A stretch of DNA of 64,000 nt from Serratia grimesii NBRC 13537 (GCF_001590905.1 NZ_BCTT01000010.1:1-64000); one strand, 5' to 3'; numbered from the stretch's first letter, positions 34,982 to 43,694 are shown. Notes: generated from the letters alone by a model not told the origin. Translations and numbers: made by a program.

Positions 34982-36625
34982 TTGGCAATGTGGTTACGTC
35001 AACGCTTACAGTGCAACAGCTTAGGTTTTATCCTCACCTGCGCCTTGTTCTTCACTCTGTTCCAAAACGCGTTATTCCTTCATAAAGCCTGGTCGTATAT
35101 CACCTTCGATAACGTCCACAGCGTTATTTTCGCCGCTACCATGCCGGTCGTGATTTTCTGTGCGCTGAATATTATTTTCAGCGTGCTGACGGTGCCGTTC
35201 CTGCGTAAACCGCTGATAATCTTTTTCCTGCTCGGCAGTGCCGCCGCGAACTACTTTATGTACAGCTATGGCGTGGTGATCGATGGCAATATGATGCAGA
35301 ACGCCTTCGAGACCAACCCGCAGGAAGCCACTGCGCTGTTAACGCCTCGCATGGGGTTATGGTTGGCTCTGCTGGGCATTCTGCCTGCGATCCTTGTCTG
35401 CTTTACTCATATCCGTCAAACGCGCCCATGGTGGTACATGGTTGGGTTACGCGCCGCCAATGTGATGCTTTCCGTGGTGGTGATCCTGATTATCGCCGCG
35501 CTGTTTTATAAAGATTACGCGTCGTTGATCCGTAATAACAAAAGCGTGGTGAAAATGCTGACGCCGTCGAACTTCGTTTCCGGCACCATCAAATTTACTC
35601 AGCAACGTTATTTCACTCGGAATCTCCCACTGGTGAAAATCGGTGAAGATGCACGTAAAGGGTCGTTGATCGCTAGCCAGCAAAAGAAAACGCTGGTGAT
35701 TCTGGTCGTGGGAGAAACTGCGCGAGCTGAAAACTTCTCACTCGGCGGCTATGACCGTGAAACCAACCCACGTCTCAAGCAGGACAACGTGGTGTACTTT
35801 AAAAACGCCAGCTCTTGTGGGACTGAAACCGCGATTTCCGTGCCTTGCATGTTCTCCAACATGCCGCGCAGGGATTACGATGCGACTCTGGCGACGCATC
35901 AGGAAGGCATGCTTGATGTACTGGCACATGCCGGTGTTAACGTACTGTGGCGTGAAAACGATGGGGGTTGCAAAGGAGCCTGCGATCGCGTGCCACATGT
36001 CGACATGACCAAGATGAAACTACCGCAGGATTGTGACGGTGACGTCTGCATGGATAATGTGTTGTTGTACAAACTGAACGACTATATCAACGGCCTGAAA
36101 GACGATGGCGTGATTGTGTTGCATCAGATGGGCAGCCACGGGCCAGCTTATTACCGCCGCAGTACGCCAGAGTTCCAGAAATTCTCGCCAACCTGCGACA
36201 GTAATCAGATCCAGGATTGTACGCATGAGCAGTTGGTGAATACTTATGACAATTCCCTGCTGTATACCGATGCCATGTTGGACGACACCATCAAACTTCT
36301 GCAAAAACACAGCGACAAGTTCAACACGGCGCTGGTGTATCTCTCTGACCACGGTGAATCACTGGGTGAAAATGGCATGTATCTGCACGGTACGCCTTAT
36401 GTCTTCGCCCCAAGCCAGCAGACCCATGTTCCCTTCCTGATGTGGATGTCCGCTGACTATGAGCGCAACTTCAAGGTTGACCGTCAGTGCCTGAGCACCC
36501 TGGCTGAGAAAGATGACGTCTCACAAGATAACCTGTTCCACACCATGATTGGCATGCTGAACGTACAAACGCGTGAATACCAGCCACAGTTGGATATCCT
36601 GCAACGCTGCCGCACTGGAGCATAA
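34982..36625 (+). CDS. eptA: Lipid A phosphoethanolamine transferase (EptA/PmrC type)
   Basis: 547-residue inner-membrane enzyme that adds phosphoethanolamine to lipid A, reducing cationic peptide and polymyxin binding. Five membrane segments occupy residues about 12-175. The periplasmic sulfatase-fold domain has the zinc ligand VVGETARAENF (Glu245), the nucleophile Thr281 in SSCGTETAISVPC, and SDHGESLGENG with metal ligands; multiple cysteines form the usual disulfides. A TTG at 34982 with AGGA seven bases upstream and an ATG at 34988 are both possible starts. Unlike E. coli it is not in an operon with basRS; it stands alone between the reductase gene and nemR with a PmrA-like box. Confidence 0.93.
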   Translation: MAMWLRQRLQCNSLGFILTCALFFTLFQNALFLHKAWSYITFDNVHSVIFAATMPVVIFCALNIIFSVLTVPFLRKPLIIFFLLGSAAANYFMYSYGVVIDGNMMQNAFETNPQEATALLTPRMGLWLALLGILPAILVCFTHIRQTRPWWYMVGLRAANVMLSVVVILIIAALFYKDYASLIRNNKSVVKMLTPSNFVSGTIKFTQQRYFTRNLPLVKIGEDARKGSLIASQQKKTLVILVVGETARAENFSLGGYDRETNPRLKQDNVVYFKNASSCGTETAISVPCMFSNMPRRDYDATLATHQEGMLDVLAHAGVNVLWRENDGGCKGACDRVPHVDMTKMKLPQDCDGDVCMDNVLLYKLNDYINGLKDDGVIVLHQMGSHGPAYYRRSTPEFQKFSPTCDSNQIQDCTHEQLVNTYDNSLLYTDAMLDDTIKLLQKHSDKFNTALVYLSDHGESLGENGMYLHGTPYVFAPSQQTHVPFLMWMSADYERNFKVDRQCLSTLAEKDDVSQDNLFHTMIGMLNVQTREYQPQLDILQRCRTGA

Positions 36626-36671
36626 AGGCTTAACTTCTGCGCCCCGCTCGGGCAAAATACCCTTCATCGTC

Positions 36672-36698
36672 ACCGGCGTTTTTACGCCGGTTTTTTTA
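36672..36698 (+). terminator. Terminator after eptA
   Basis: ACCGGCGT (36672-36679) pairs with ACGCCGGT (36684-36691), loop TTTT, followed by TTTTTTA. Confidence 0.88.
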
Positions 36699-36710
36699 TT
36701 GTTATTGACC

Positions 36711-36726
36711 TAGACTGATCGGTCTA
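36711..36726. promoter_or_regulatory. NemR operator upstream of nemR
   Basis: TAGACTGATCGGTCTA is a 16-bp dyad with a single mismatched pair, matching the known NemR box form TAGACC-N4-GGTCTA. It ends 17 bases before the nemR start. Confidence 0.75.
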
Positions 36727-36743
36727 TTATGCTAGCATCCATT

Positions 36744-37349
36744 ATGACTAAACATGCGCATTGCCCCACAGATACCCGTGAACATTTGCTCGCTACTGGC
36801 GAGACGCTCAGCCTGCGCCTCGGTTTTACCGGCATGGGATTGAGTGAACTACTGACAACGGCGGGTGTGCCGAAAGGCTCGTTTTATCATTACTTCCGCT
36901 CGAAGGAAGTCTTTGGTGAAGCAATGCTACAGCGTTATTTCGAACACTATGATGCAGCAATGCAGCAGCTGTTCGCCGATGATAAAACGGATGCTCGCCA
37001 CCAGTTGCTGAGTTATTACGCCCAGGCGATTAGCTACCATTGTCGCAGCGAATGCCATAACGCCTGTCTTGCGGTAAAGCTATCCGCTGAGGTGAGCGAT
37101 TTGTCAGAGCCTATGCGCCATGCGTTGGAAACGGGCACAGCCCGGGTGATTGGCCATCTGCAGGACGCCATTGAACGTGGTATTCGTGAGGGCTCACTGT
37201 CAATTGCCATGAGCCCGGCAGCAACGGCAGAAACGTTGTATTCACTGTGGCTTGGCGCTTCACTGCGCGCCAAAATCCGCCGCTCGTTAGCCCCGCTGAC
37301 CAGCGCGCTGGAAAGTATTGAGTTATTGTTGCGCCCAGCGCAACCCTAA
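36744..37349 (+). CDS. nemR: TetR-family electrophile-sensing repressor NemR
   Basis: 201-residue repressor that releases nemA on modification by N-ethylmaleimide, methylglyoxal, quinones or hypochlorite. The TetR HTH is [20 protein letters not shown] (residues about 31-50). The redox cysteine is kept as Cys108 in [12 protein letters not shown] (Cys106 in E. coli). ATG 36744 gives the E. coli-like MTKH...[11 protein letters not shown] start. It precedes nemA, with an operator-like sequence before each gene. Confidence 0.95.
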   Translation: MTKHAHCPTDTREHLLATGETLSLRLGFTGMGLSELLTTAGVPKGSFYHYFRSKEVFGEAMLQRYFEHYDAAMQQLFADDKTDARHQLLSYYAQAISYHCRSECHNACLAVKLSAEVSDLSEPMRHALETGTARVIGHLQDAIERGIREGSLSIAMSPAATAETLYSLWLGASLRAKIRRSLAPLTSALESIELLLRPAQP

Positions 37350-37406
37350 ACAAACAACAATGGATTTACCAAGGATTACCCTGTTGGGCAATTCTACGCT
37401 CGTTAC

Positions 37407-37421
37407 TAGTCGACCGGTCTA
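37407..37421. promoter_or_regulatory. Second NemR-like site upstream of nemA
   Basis: TAGTCGACCGGTCTA has the intact right half CGGTCTA and left TAG of the nemR operator, 18 bases before the nemA ATG. Left-half spacing is one base shorter, so it may be a weaker site. Confidence 0.5.
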
Positions 37422-37438
37422 TTAATATAGGATGTGCT

Positions 37439-38545
37439 ATGAAGATTGAAAAGTTGTTCTCCCCATTGAAGGTTGGCGCTGTAACTCTGCCGAACCGCGT
37501 GTTTATGGCCCCATTGACGCGTCTGCGCAGCATTGAACCAGGCGATATCCCTACCCCTCTAATGGGAGAGTATTATGCCCAACGTGCCAGTGCGGGTTTG
37601 ATCGTCACTGAAGCAACCCAGATCTCTTTCCAGGCGAAAGGCTATGCCGGTGCACCAGGGCTGCATACTCCAGAACAAATCGCCGCGTGGAAAAAGATCA
37701 CCCAGGCCGTACACGACAAAAACGGCCATATCGCCGTTCAGCTGTGGCACGTGGGCCGTATTTCCCATAACAGCCTGCAACCGGGCCAGCAAGCCCCAGT
37801 TGCCCCGTCTGCGATCAATGCAGAAACCCGCACCACCGTACGTGACGAAACAGGTGCCTGGGTGCGTGTCCCAACCTCTACTCCACGCGCGCTGGAAACC
37901 GAAGAAATCCCAGGCATCATTAACGATTTCCGCCAGGCAACCGCCAACGCACGTGAAGCCGGTTTCGACTTTATCGAACTGCACGCCGCGCACGGCTACT
38001 TGCTGCACCAGTTTATGGCTCCAGCATCTAACCAGCGTACAGATCAATACGGTGGTAGCATTGAAAACCGCACTCGCCTGACCTTAGAAGTGGTTGATGC
38101 GAGCATTGCTGAGTGGGGTTCAGAACATGTCGGTATCCGTATTTCACCACTGGGGCCGTTTAACGGCCTGGATAACGGTGAAGATCAGGAAGACGCAGCG
38201 CTGTACCTGGTTGAAGAACTGAACAAACGTAACATTGCTTTCCTGCACATTTCCGAACCGGACTGGGCTGGTGGTAAACCTTATTCCGATGCATTCCGCG
38301 ACTCGGTACGTGCCCACTTTAAAGGGGTGATTGTCGGCGCGGGTGCTTACACTGCTGAAAAAGCAGAAGAGCTGATCACTAAAGGCTTTATCGATGCGGT
38401 AGCCTTTGGACGCAGCTATATTGCCAACCCTGATTTGGTTGAGCGTCTCAAACAAAATGCGGCACTGAACGAACCGCAACCTGCTACCTTCTACGGCGGT
38501 GGTGCTGAGGGTTATACCGACTACCCTTTCTTATCTGAAAAATAA
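37439..38545 (+). CDS. nemA: N-ethylmaleimide reductase (old yellow enzyme)
   Basis: 368-residue FMN enzyme that reduces N-ethylmaleimide, nitro compounds and quinones with NADPH. Old-yellow-enzyme features are [15 protein letters not shown] at the start, [17 protein letters not shown], the substrate-binding [12 protein letters not shown] (two histidines), and [16 protein letters not shown] for phosphate binding. It follows nemR after an 89-base gap containing a second NemR-like site and is closed by a terminator. Confidence 0.97.
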   Translation: MKIEKLFSPLKVGAVTLPNRVFMAPLTRLRSIEPGDIPTPLMGEYYAQRASAGLIVTEATQISFQAKGYAGAPGLHTPEQIAAWKKITQAVHDKNGHIAVQLWHVGRISHNSLQPGQQAPVAPSAINAETRTTVRDETGAWVRVPTSTPRALETEEIPGIINDFRQATANAREAGFDFIELHAAHGYLLHQFMAPASNQRTDQYGGSIENRTRLTLEVVDASIAEWGSEHVGIRISPLGPFNGLDNGEDQEDAALYLVEELNKRNIAFLHISEPDWAGGKPYSDAFRDSVRAHFKGVIVGAGAYTAEKAEELITKGFIDAVAFGRSYIANPDLVERLKQNAALNEPQPATFYGGGAEGYTDYPFLSEK

Positions 38546-38557
38546 GACGCATAAAAT

Positions 38558-38588
38558 AAATGGGCCACATGACTGTGGCCCATTTTTA
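38558..38588 (+). terminator. Terminator after nemA
   Basis: AAATGGGCCACA (38558-38569) pairs perfectly with TGTGGCCCATTT (38574-38585), loop TGAC, then TT. It should block read-through toward gloA. Confidence 0.88.
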
Positions 38589-38660
38589 TATCGATGAATG
38601 CGCGCCTTGCTGAACTGACCGTGTTGGTGAGCATAGGTAGAGCAATCTTCAGAGATGAAT

Positions 38661-39200
38661 TTAACGGGCCACCCGCGCTGCCCAGCGTGCTATTTCACTG
38701 GCATCGACATTTTCCATTATTGTTCTAAACCAAACGGTAAATTCACCTGGATTACGTTGCATCTCATCCGTCAATTGCTGAAGGTCAACCCACAACCAAC
38801 TATTCGCTTCCGCAGGATGCCCCTGCGGCTCGCCGTTAAACAGCCCCACGTAAATATGATCGAATTCGTGCTCAATTAAATCGCCCGGAACCTCAGCACG
38901 ATAAGTAAAACTGGCTACCTGCTGCAATTCACTGCTGAAGCCCATTTCTTCATGCAGCCGACGCTGCGCTGCTGCTACCGTTTGCTCTCCCCATCGTGGG
39001 TGACCGCAGCAACTGTTGGTCCATAAACCAGCCGAGTGATATTTACTGAAAGCCCGCTGCTGCAGCAGCAAACGCCCTTGGCTATCAAATATAAATATTG
39101 AAAATGCCCGGTGCAGTAAACCCTGCTGATGCACCAGCATTTTGGTTTGCGAACCAATGGCGTTGTCCTCGGCATCAACCAGTATCAGCATTTCATCCAT
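38661..39200 (-). CDS. idi: Isopentenyl-diphosphate delta-isomerase, type I
   Basis: 179-residue Nudix-fold enzyme interconverting IPP and DMAPP for isoprenoid synthesis. The active-site Cys is in LWTNSCCGHPRWGE, the Nudix-like helix is AAQRRLHEEMGF, and the catalytic Glu is in LIEHEFDHIYVG. ATG 39200 has GGAGG eight bases upstream; the longer frame to 39323 has no such site. In E. coli idi lies far away (near lysS); here it is antisense between nemA and gloA. Confidence 0.95.
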   Translation of the reverse strand: MDEMLILVDAEDNAIGSQTKMLVHQQGLLHRAFSIFIFDSQGRLLLQQRAFSKYHSAGLWTNSCCGHPRWGEQTVAAAQRRLHEEMGFSSELQQVASFTYRAEVPGDLIEHEFDHIYVGLFNGEPQGHPAEANSWLWVDLQQLTDEMQRNPGEFTVWFRTIMENVDASEIARWAARVAR

Positions 39201-39405
39201 TTGTTGGCTCCTCCCGCAAGGGGAGTAAATCAGCACTGGAAAAATAAACAACCATATAAACAAGATCCTAATTAATGCACTAACCCAGTCCAACCCAGGC
39301 TTTATTTCGCTGTCAGGCCGCACGGCGCTTCACAATGCTTATAGTAGCGATTTTCAGGATCCTTTCGGCGACAAAGTGTGCGTTTATCTCCTTACCCTCA
39401 TGATA

Positions 39406-39420
39406 AGTGACAATGTCACT
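39406..39420. promoter_or_regulatory. 15-bp palindrome between idi and gloA
   Basis: AGTGACAATGTCACT is a perfect 7-1-7 dyad, 33 bases upstream of the gloA -35 element. The cognate regulator is unknown. Confidence 0.5.
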
Positions 39421-39453
39421 ATAGACGCATTGTGCGCCCTACCGTGGCGTACA

Positions 39454-39483
39454 TTGAAATCCTTTATGCGGCAACGCTATACT
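39454..39483 (+). promoter_or_regulatory. gloA promoter
   Basis: TTGAAA (39454-39459) and TATACT (39478-39483) are separated by 18 bases and lie 56 bases before the gloA ATG. A dedicated promoter is expected because nemA is terminated and idi intervenes. Confidence 0.65.
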
Positions 39484-39538
39484 GGATTTCGCTTCAATCC
39501 ATCCGCCGTTGGCAACGGCACATCCAATCAGAGGAATT

Positions 39539-39946
39539 ATGCGCTTACTCCATACCATGATCCGCGTCGGTGATTTACAACGCTCCATCGACTTCTATAC
39601 CAAGGTATTAGGCATGCGCTTGCTGCGTACCAGCGAGAACCCTGAATACAAATACTCGTTGGCGTTTGTGGGCTATACCGATGAAAGCGAAGGAGCGGTG
39701 ATTGAGCTGACCTATAACTGGGGCACCGACAGCTACGAAATGGGCACCGCGTTCGGTCATCTGGCACTGGGTGTTGACGATGTAGCTGCGACTTGTGACA
39801 GCATCCGTAAAGCCGGCGGCAAAGTCACCCGCGAAGCCGGCCCTGTCAAAGGTGGCACCACGGTCATCGCCTTTGTTGAAGACCCAGATGGTTACAAGAT
39901 TGAGCTGATCGAGAATAAACACGCAGGCCATGGTCTCGGCCACTGA
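39539..39946 (+). CDS. gloA: Glyoxalase I (lactoylglutathione lyase)
   Basis: 135-residue nickel enzyme converting the methylglyoxal-glutathione hemithioacetal to S-lactoylglutathione; length as in E. coli. Metal ligands His5 ([10 protein letters not shown]), Glu56 ([10 protein letters not shown]), His74 ([11 protein letters not shown]) and Glu122 (YKIELIENK) are all present. ATG 39539 follows GAGGAATT. In E. coli gloA can be co-transcribed with nemRA; here idi and a terminator separate them. Confidence 0.97.
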   Translation: MRLLHTMIRVGDLQRSIDFYTKVLGMRLLRTSENPEYKYSLAFVGYTDESEGAVIELTYNWGTDSYEMGTAFGHLALGVDDVAATCDSIRKAGGKVTREAGPVKGGTTVIAFVEDPDGYKIELIENKHAGHGLGH

Positions 39947-39954
39947 GATCGATC

Positions 39955-39985
39955 AACAAGGGCGCTTTTTGCGCCCTTGTTTTTA
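39955..39985 (+). terminator. Terminator after gloA
   Basis: ACAAGGGCGC (39956-39965) pairs with GCGCCCTTGT (39971-39980) across TTTTT and is followed by TTTTA. Confidence 0.88.
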
Positions 39986-40061
39986 TCCGCGTGATAACCG
40001 CCTGCAACCGGGCGCAAAATTTGCCATAATGCGCGCTGCATTCGATGAAGATAAGAAACTG

Positions 40062-40718
40062 ATGGCCGAAAAAAGTGATCTTAACGCCCTGAGTGGCCGT
40101 TTTCGTGGGTTTTACCCCGTAGTCATAGATATAGAAACCGCCGGATTTAATGCCAAAACTGACGCACTGTTGGAAATTGCCGCTGTGACGTTAAAAATGG
40201 ACGAGAACGGCTGGTTGCAGCAGGACGAAACCCTGCACTTCCACGTGGAACCTTTTGAAGGCGCGAATCTGCAACCAGAAGCGCTGGCCTTTAATGGCAT
40301 CGATCCCAGCAACCCGTTGCGTGGTGCCGTCAGCGAGCACGATGCGCTGCACGCTATTTTCAAAGCCGTGCGCAAAGGTATTAAGGACCGGGGCTGTAAC
40401 CGAGCGATTATTGTGGCGCACAACGCCAATTTTGATCACAGCTTTCTGATGGCCGCGGCGGAACGCGCCAGCCTGAAACGCAACCCTTTCCATCCGTTCG
40501 CCACCTTTGACACTGCAGCATTGAGCGGACTGGTACTCGGGCAAACCGTGCTGGCTAAAGCCTGTATTGCCGCCAACATTCCATTCGATAGCGCCCAAGC
40601 GCACTCAGCATTATATGACACAGAGCAAACTGCTCAGTTGTTCTGTGAGCTGGTTAACCGCTGGAAGCGCCTTGGTGGCTGGCCTCTAGCGGCCACCAAT
40701 ACCGACGAAGATATCTAA
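40062..40718 (+). CDS. rnt: Ribonuclease T
   Basis: 218-residue DEDD-family 3'-5' exonuclease that trims tRNA, 5S and 23S rRNA ends. Asp23 and Glu25 in [10 protein letters not shown] sit at the E. coli numbers; [10 protein letters not shown] and [10 protein letters not shown] supply the other catalytic residues. I use ATG 40062; an ATG at 40029 would add 11 residues. In E. coli lhr follows; here grxD is convergent instead and no lhr is present. Confidence 0.96.
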   Translation: MAEKSDLNALSGRFRGFYPVVIDIETAGFNAKTDALLEIAAVTLKMDENGWLQQDETLHFHVEPFEGANLQPEALAFNGIDPSNPLRGAVSEHDALHAIFKAVRKGIKDRGCNRAIIVAHNANFDHSFLMAAAERASLKRNPFHPFATFDTAALSGLVLGQTVLAKACIAANIPFDSAQAHSALYDTEQTAQLFCELVNRWKRLGGWPLAATNTDEDI

Positions 40719-40801
40719 ATTACATATCACGGCCTGGCGGGCAACGTTCTCTGCTGTTGCAAGAACGTTGTACACAGCAGCAGAAAAACGACGCGTTTAG
40801 A

Positions 40802-40843
40802 GAAAAAAATCGGGCGGCCCAGTATTAGCTGGCACCGCCCGAT
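40802..40843 (-). terminator. Terminator after grxD
   Basis: ATCGGGCGG (40809-40817) pairs perfectly with CCGCCCGAT (40835-40843). On the minus strand the hairpin is followed by TTTTTTTCT, so it ends grxD. Confidence 0.82.
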
Positions 40844-40869
40844 CTCGTCCAACAATAAAACCAAGCCTG

Positions 40870-41217
40870 TTATGGCTGCTGGTCTTCCTGCTGTTTGTAC
40901 TTCTCTGCCGTTTCTTTGATCAGCTGCTGCAGTTCGCCGCGCTGATACATTTCCATGATGATATCACAGCCACCGACCAGCTCACCGTCGACCCACAGCT
41001 GTGGGAACGTCGGCCAGTTGGCATACTTCGGTAACTCGGAACGAATATCCGGGTTCTGCAAAATGTCAACGTAGGCAAAACGCTCGCCACAGGCAGACAA
41101 TGCCTGCACGGCTTGTGCGGAGAAACCACAGTTTGGCAATTTCGGTGAACCTTTCATGTACAGCAAAATTGGGTTCTCAGCGATCTGGTGCTGAATTTTT
41201 TCAATCGTCGTCGTCAT
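40870..41217 (-). CDS. grxD: Monothiol glutaredoxin GrxD (Grx4)
   Basis: 115-residue CGFS-type glutaredoxin that binds and delivers [2Fe-2S] clusters with BolA partners. The active-site Cys30 is in PKLPNCGFSAQA, and glutathione contacts are in WPTFPQLWVDGELVGGCDII. Length equals that of E. coli. The gene is antisense to rnt and divergent from mepH over a 414-base gap. Confidence 0.97.
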   Translation of the reverse strand: MTTTIEKIQHQIAENPILLYMKGSPKLPNCGFSAQAVQALSACGERFAYVDILQNPDIRSELPKYANWPTFPQLWVDGELVGGCDIIMEMYQRGELQQLIKETAEKYKQQEDQQP

Positions 41218-41631
41218 TATATTGCTTCCTCAAGCCAAATCTCATGGCTACAACATGCATCACACGGGCTATTGTAGCGGCTGAAACCGTCACAAGAAAA
41301 CGCCATCTTTTGCAAGGGCATTCCCCATTGTCAGTCGCGTATCACCGGCAAGGCCTTTCCGGCCAAAACATATGGACAGAATAACATTTTTAATCTGGCC
41401 ATTTCACTAATATATTTTTTCACCAAAACACGTCGTTTAATTATTCCCCACGCGTTCTCTGTTGGTTTTTTATACATTAACGGTTTGATTTTTCGGCAAA
41501 AAAAATGCCATTAACGTTTTCTCACAATATGGATTATCATTTATGAGTTCTTCGCTGTTTTATATGGCGAAATTCGGGAATACTGTCATTCTTTCGATAT
41601 CTGTTCCGGGGCCAAGGTTGGTAACGTCGAC
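41218..41631. promoter_or_regulatory. Divergent grxD/mepH upstream region
   Basis: 414 bases, AT-rich from about 41390 to 41560. CATTAACG occurs twice (around 41476 and 41511) either side of an A-run. No gene or recognisable operator is seen. Confidence 0.4.
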
Positions 41632-42453
41632 ATGCGTTTAATTCTTACGCTTTTTGTGCTGTTGTTTACACAGCTATTCTTCAATTTGGCGCACGCAGCG
41701 CCACAGGCGCGTATTGCCGCTGAGCAGCGCAAGAGCCACGTAAACGAAGCCCGGCCAGATGACCGTAAGAAAAAGAAAGCGGTTAAGGCTAGCAGCAAAA
41801 AAGTAAAAGTCACCACCCCGCAAAAAACAGCCAAGGTTCCCAAAGCCAAAACAGAAAAAGCCGCTAAAAAGATCGTCAGCGCCAAATCGAAACACAAAAC
41901 TCAACAAATCGCCAAAATCAAAGTGACCCCGCCGAAAAAGGGTTACAAAAAAGGCTATGGTCGTCATCGTGAAGCCGGTATGGCAACCGCTAAATTGGCA
42001 CGTGATGAAAAACCGCTGAAGCTCACCCCAGCACACAAGAAACGCTACCAGCACGCCAAGCAAACCGCGATGGCCAAGCTGATGGACCAAATGGGCAAAC
42101 CTTACCGCTGGGGCGGTACTTCACCAAGAACCGGTTTTGACTGCAGCGGTCTGATTTATTACGCCTATAAAGACGTGGTAAAAATCAAAATGCCACGCAC
42201 CGCTAACGAAATGTATCACCTGCGCGACGCCGCACCGATCAAGAAAAATGAATTGGAAAGTGGTGACCTGGTGTTCTTCCGCATTAACAATCGCGGCGTA
42301 GCCGACCATGTAGGGGTTTATCTGGGCAACGGCAAATTTATTCAGTCCCCGCGTACCGGTGAAGAAATTCGTATCAGCCAGCTCGACAACGACTACTGGC
42401 AAAACCATTACATTGGCGCACGCCGTGTTGTGACACCGAAAACCATTCGATAA
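41632..42453 (+). CDS. mepH: NlpC/P60 murein DD-endopeptidase MepH
   Basis: 273-residue periplasmic hydrolase that cuts peptide cross-links in peptidoglycan. A signal peptide (residues 1-22, ending AHA-AP) is followed by a very basic, lysine- and alanine-rich linker (about 30-125) and the NlpC/P60 domain (about 150-270). Catalytic Cys is in TGFDCSGLIYYAY and His in VADHVGVYLGNG; the third polar residue is probably the Gln of FIQSPRTG. It lies upstream of sodB as ydhO does in E. coli. Confidence 0.95.
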   Translation: MRLILTLFVLLFTQLFFNLAHAAPQARIAAEQRKSHVNEARPDDRKKKKAVKASSKKVKVTTPQKTAKVPKAKTEKAAKKIVSAKSKHKTQQIAKIKVTPPKKGYKKGYGRHREAGMATAKLARDEKPLKLTPAHKKRYQHAKQTAMAKLMDQMGKPYRWGGTSPRTGFDCSGLIYYAYKDVVKIKMPRTANEMYHLRDAAPIKKNELESGDLVFFRINNRGVADHVGVYLGNGKFIQSPRTGEEIRISQLDNDYWQNHYIGARRVVTPKTIR

Positions 42454-42461
42454 TTCGTTCT

Positions 42462-42490
42462 GCGGCTGGCTTTACCAGCCGCTCTCTTCG
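42462..42490 (+). terminator. Candidate terminator after mepH
   Basis: GCGGCTGG (42462-42469) pairs with CCAGCCGC (42475-42482) across a 5-base loop; the tail TCTCTTCGG is only moderately T-rich. Confidence 0.45.
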
Positions 42491-42649
42491 GTTTAATTCT
42501 CCAGCGCTTACTGCCGTACCTGCACCTTTCTCAGACTCATCACTGATTTTTATCGCGAAAATTGCTAAGCTAAATACCCACAATAAAAACAGGCCAACCT
42601 GTTACCCAGGTAATTGAGTACCGGATGGATCCTGTATAAGGAGGAAGCA

Positions 42650-43228
42650 ATGTCGTTTGAACTACCTGCATTACCGTATGAGAAAAACGCTCTCGAACCC
42701 CACATCTCAGCAGAAACACTGGAATACCACTATGGCAAGCATTACAACGCCTATGTGGTCAATCTGAACAATTTACTGAAAGGTAGCGAGTTTGACGGGT
42801 TATCTCTGGAAGCGATTATCAAGGCGTCCAGTGGCGGCATTTTCAACAATGCCGCTCAGGTATGGAACCACACCTTCTATTGGCACTGCTTATCGCCACA
42901 GGGCGGTGGTGAGCCTCAGGGCGCATTGGCTACCGCTATCAATCAGGCGTTTGGTTCTTTCGCCGTCTTCAAAGAGCAATTTAGCGAGGCTGCAATCAAA
43001 AACTTTGGCGCCGGCTGGACCTGGCTGGTGAAAAAGGCTGACGGCACGCTGGCCATTGTTAATACGTCGAACGCTGGTACGCCGCTGACCGGTGAAGACA
43101 AACCGTTACTGACCGTCGACGTGTGGGAACACGCCTACTATATCGATTACCGCAACGCACGCCCGACCTACCTGGAGAATTTCTGGGCATTGGTTAACTG
43201 GGCATTTGTGGAGAAAAACCTGGCATAA
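42650..43228 (+). CDS. sodB: Iron superoxide dismutase
   Basis: 192-residue cytosolic FeSOD. Iron ligands His27, His74, Asp157 and His161 fall at the E. coli numbers, with the FeSOD-type AAQVWNHTFYW and DVWEHAYYIDYRN. ATG 42650 has AAGGAGG just upstream; an in-frame ATG at 42614 would place that ribosome site inside the gene. In E. coli sodB is repressed post-transcriptionally by RyhB under low iron. Confidence 0.98.
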   Translation: MSFELPALPYEKNALEPHISAETLEYHYGKHYNAYVVNLNNLLKGSEFDGLSLEAIIKASSGGIFNNAAQVWNHTFYWHCLSPQGGGEPQGALATAINQAFGSFAVFKEQFSEAAIKNFGAGWTWLVKKADGTLAIVNTSNAGTPLTGEDKPLLTVDVWEHAYYIDYRNARPTYLENFWALVNWAFVEKNLA

Positions 43229-43241
43229 CGCGGGTTGAGAC

Positions 43242-43272
43242 AAACAGGCGCACGAAGCTGCGCCTGTTTTTA
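43242..43272. terminator. Bidirectional terminator between sodB and ynhF
   Basis: AAACAGGCGCA (43242-43252) pairs with TGCGCCTGTTT (43259-43269) and is followed by TTA. It can end sodB (plus) and, from the other side, the ynhF transcript. Confidence 0.82.
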
Positions 43273-43281
43273 CTTCGGGGA

Positions 43282-43371
43282 TCAGTTCAATGCTGCGGTG
43301 AAGCTAAAAGCAATAATCACGGCCAGCGCACAGACAGTGGTGAACAGTGACATTTTCAGATCGGTATCCAT
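43282..43371 (-). CDS. ynhF: YnhF small membrane protein (29 residues)
   Basis: 29-residue single-pass inner-membrane protein starting MDTDLKMSLFTT and ending FSFTAALN. It lines up over its full length with E. coli YnhF (as I recall it, MSTDLKFSLVTT...LTAALH), a stress-associated small membrane protein encoded beside purR. AAGGAG lies five bases before the ATG at 43371, an excellent ribosome site. The hydrophobic segment covers residues 8-27. It is antisense to its neighbours, between the sodB terminator and the purR leader. The function is unknown. Confidence 0.9.
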   Translation of the reverse strand: MDTDLKMSLFTTVCALAVIIAFSFTAALN

Positions 43372-43632
43372 TACAACTCCTTTTCAGATTGGTTTTCCCA
43401 AGGATAAAAGGCACACAATTAATGCGTCAAACCATTTTCACACAGTTGGCCAATAAAATCTTGTTATCATTTCCCGGTTTATAATACCGATTACCTCTTC
43501 CCCTTTTGCTCAATATGGGACAAAATTCGCAGTTCACAACTGTGTACCGGCAAAATGCCCCTCCTGACCAAGCGCTGACGACTTCAACACACTAAAAACT
43601 CAGTTTTCGCTTCTTTGGAGAAGGATCTACGC

Positions 43633-43648
43633 AGGCAAACGATTAACA
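43633..43648. promoter_or_regulatory. PurR box upstream of purR
   Basis: AGGCAAACGATTAACA matches the PurR consensus ANGCAANCGNTTNCNT with two mismatches at the 3' side. It lies 47 bases before the purR start, consistent with autoregulation. The rest of the 323-base gap after ynhF shows no gene. Confidence 0.6.
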
Positions 43649-43694
43649 TCACACTTACATACTGCAACATGTGAGTTCAGGAGTCATTCTTTAC

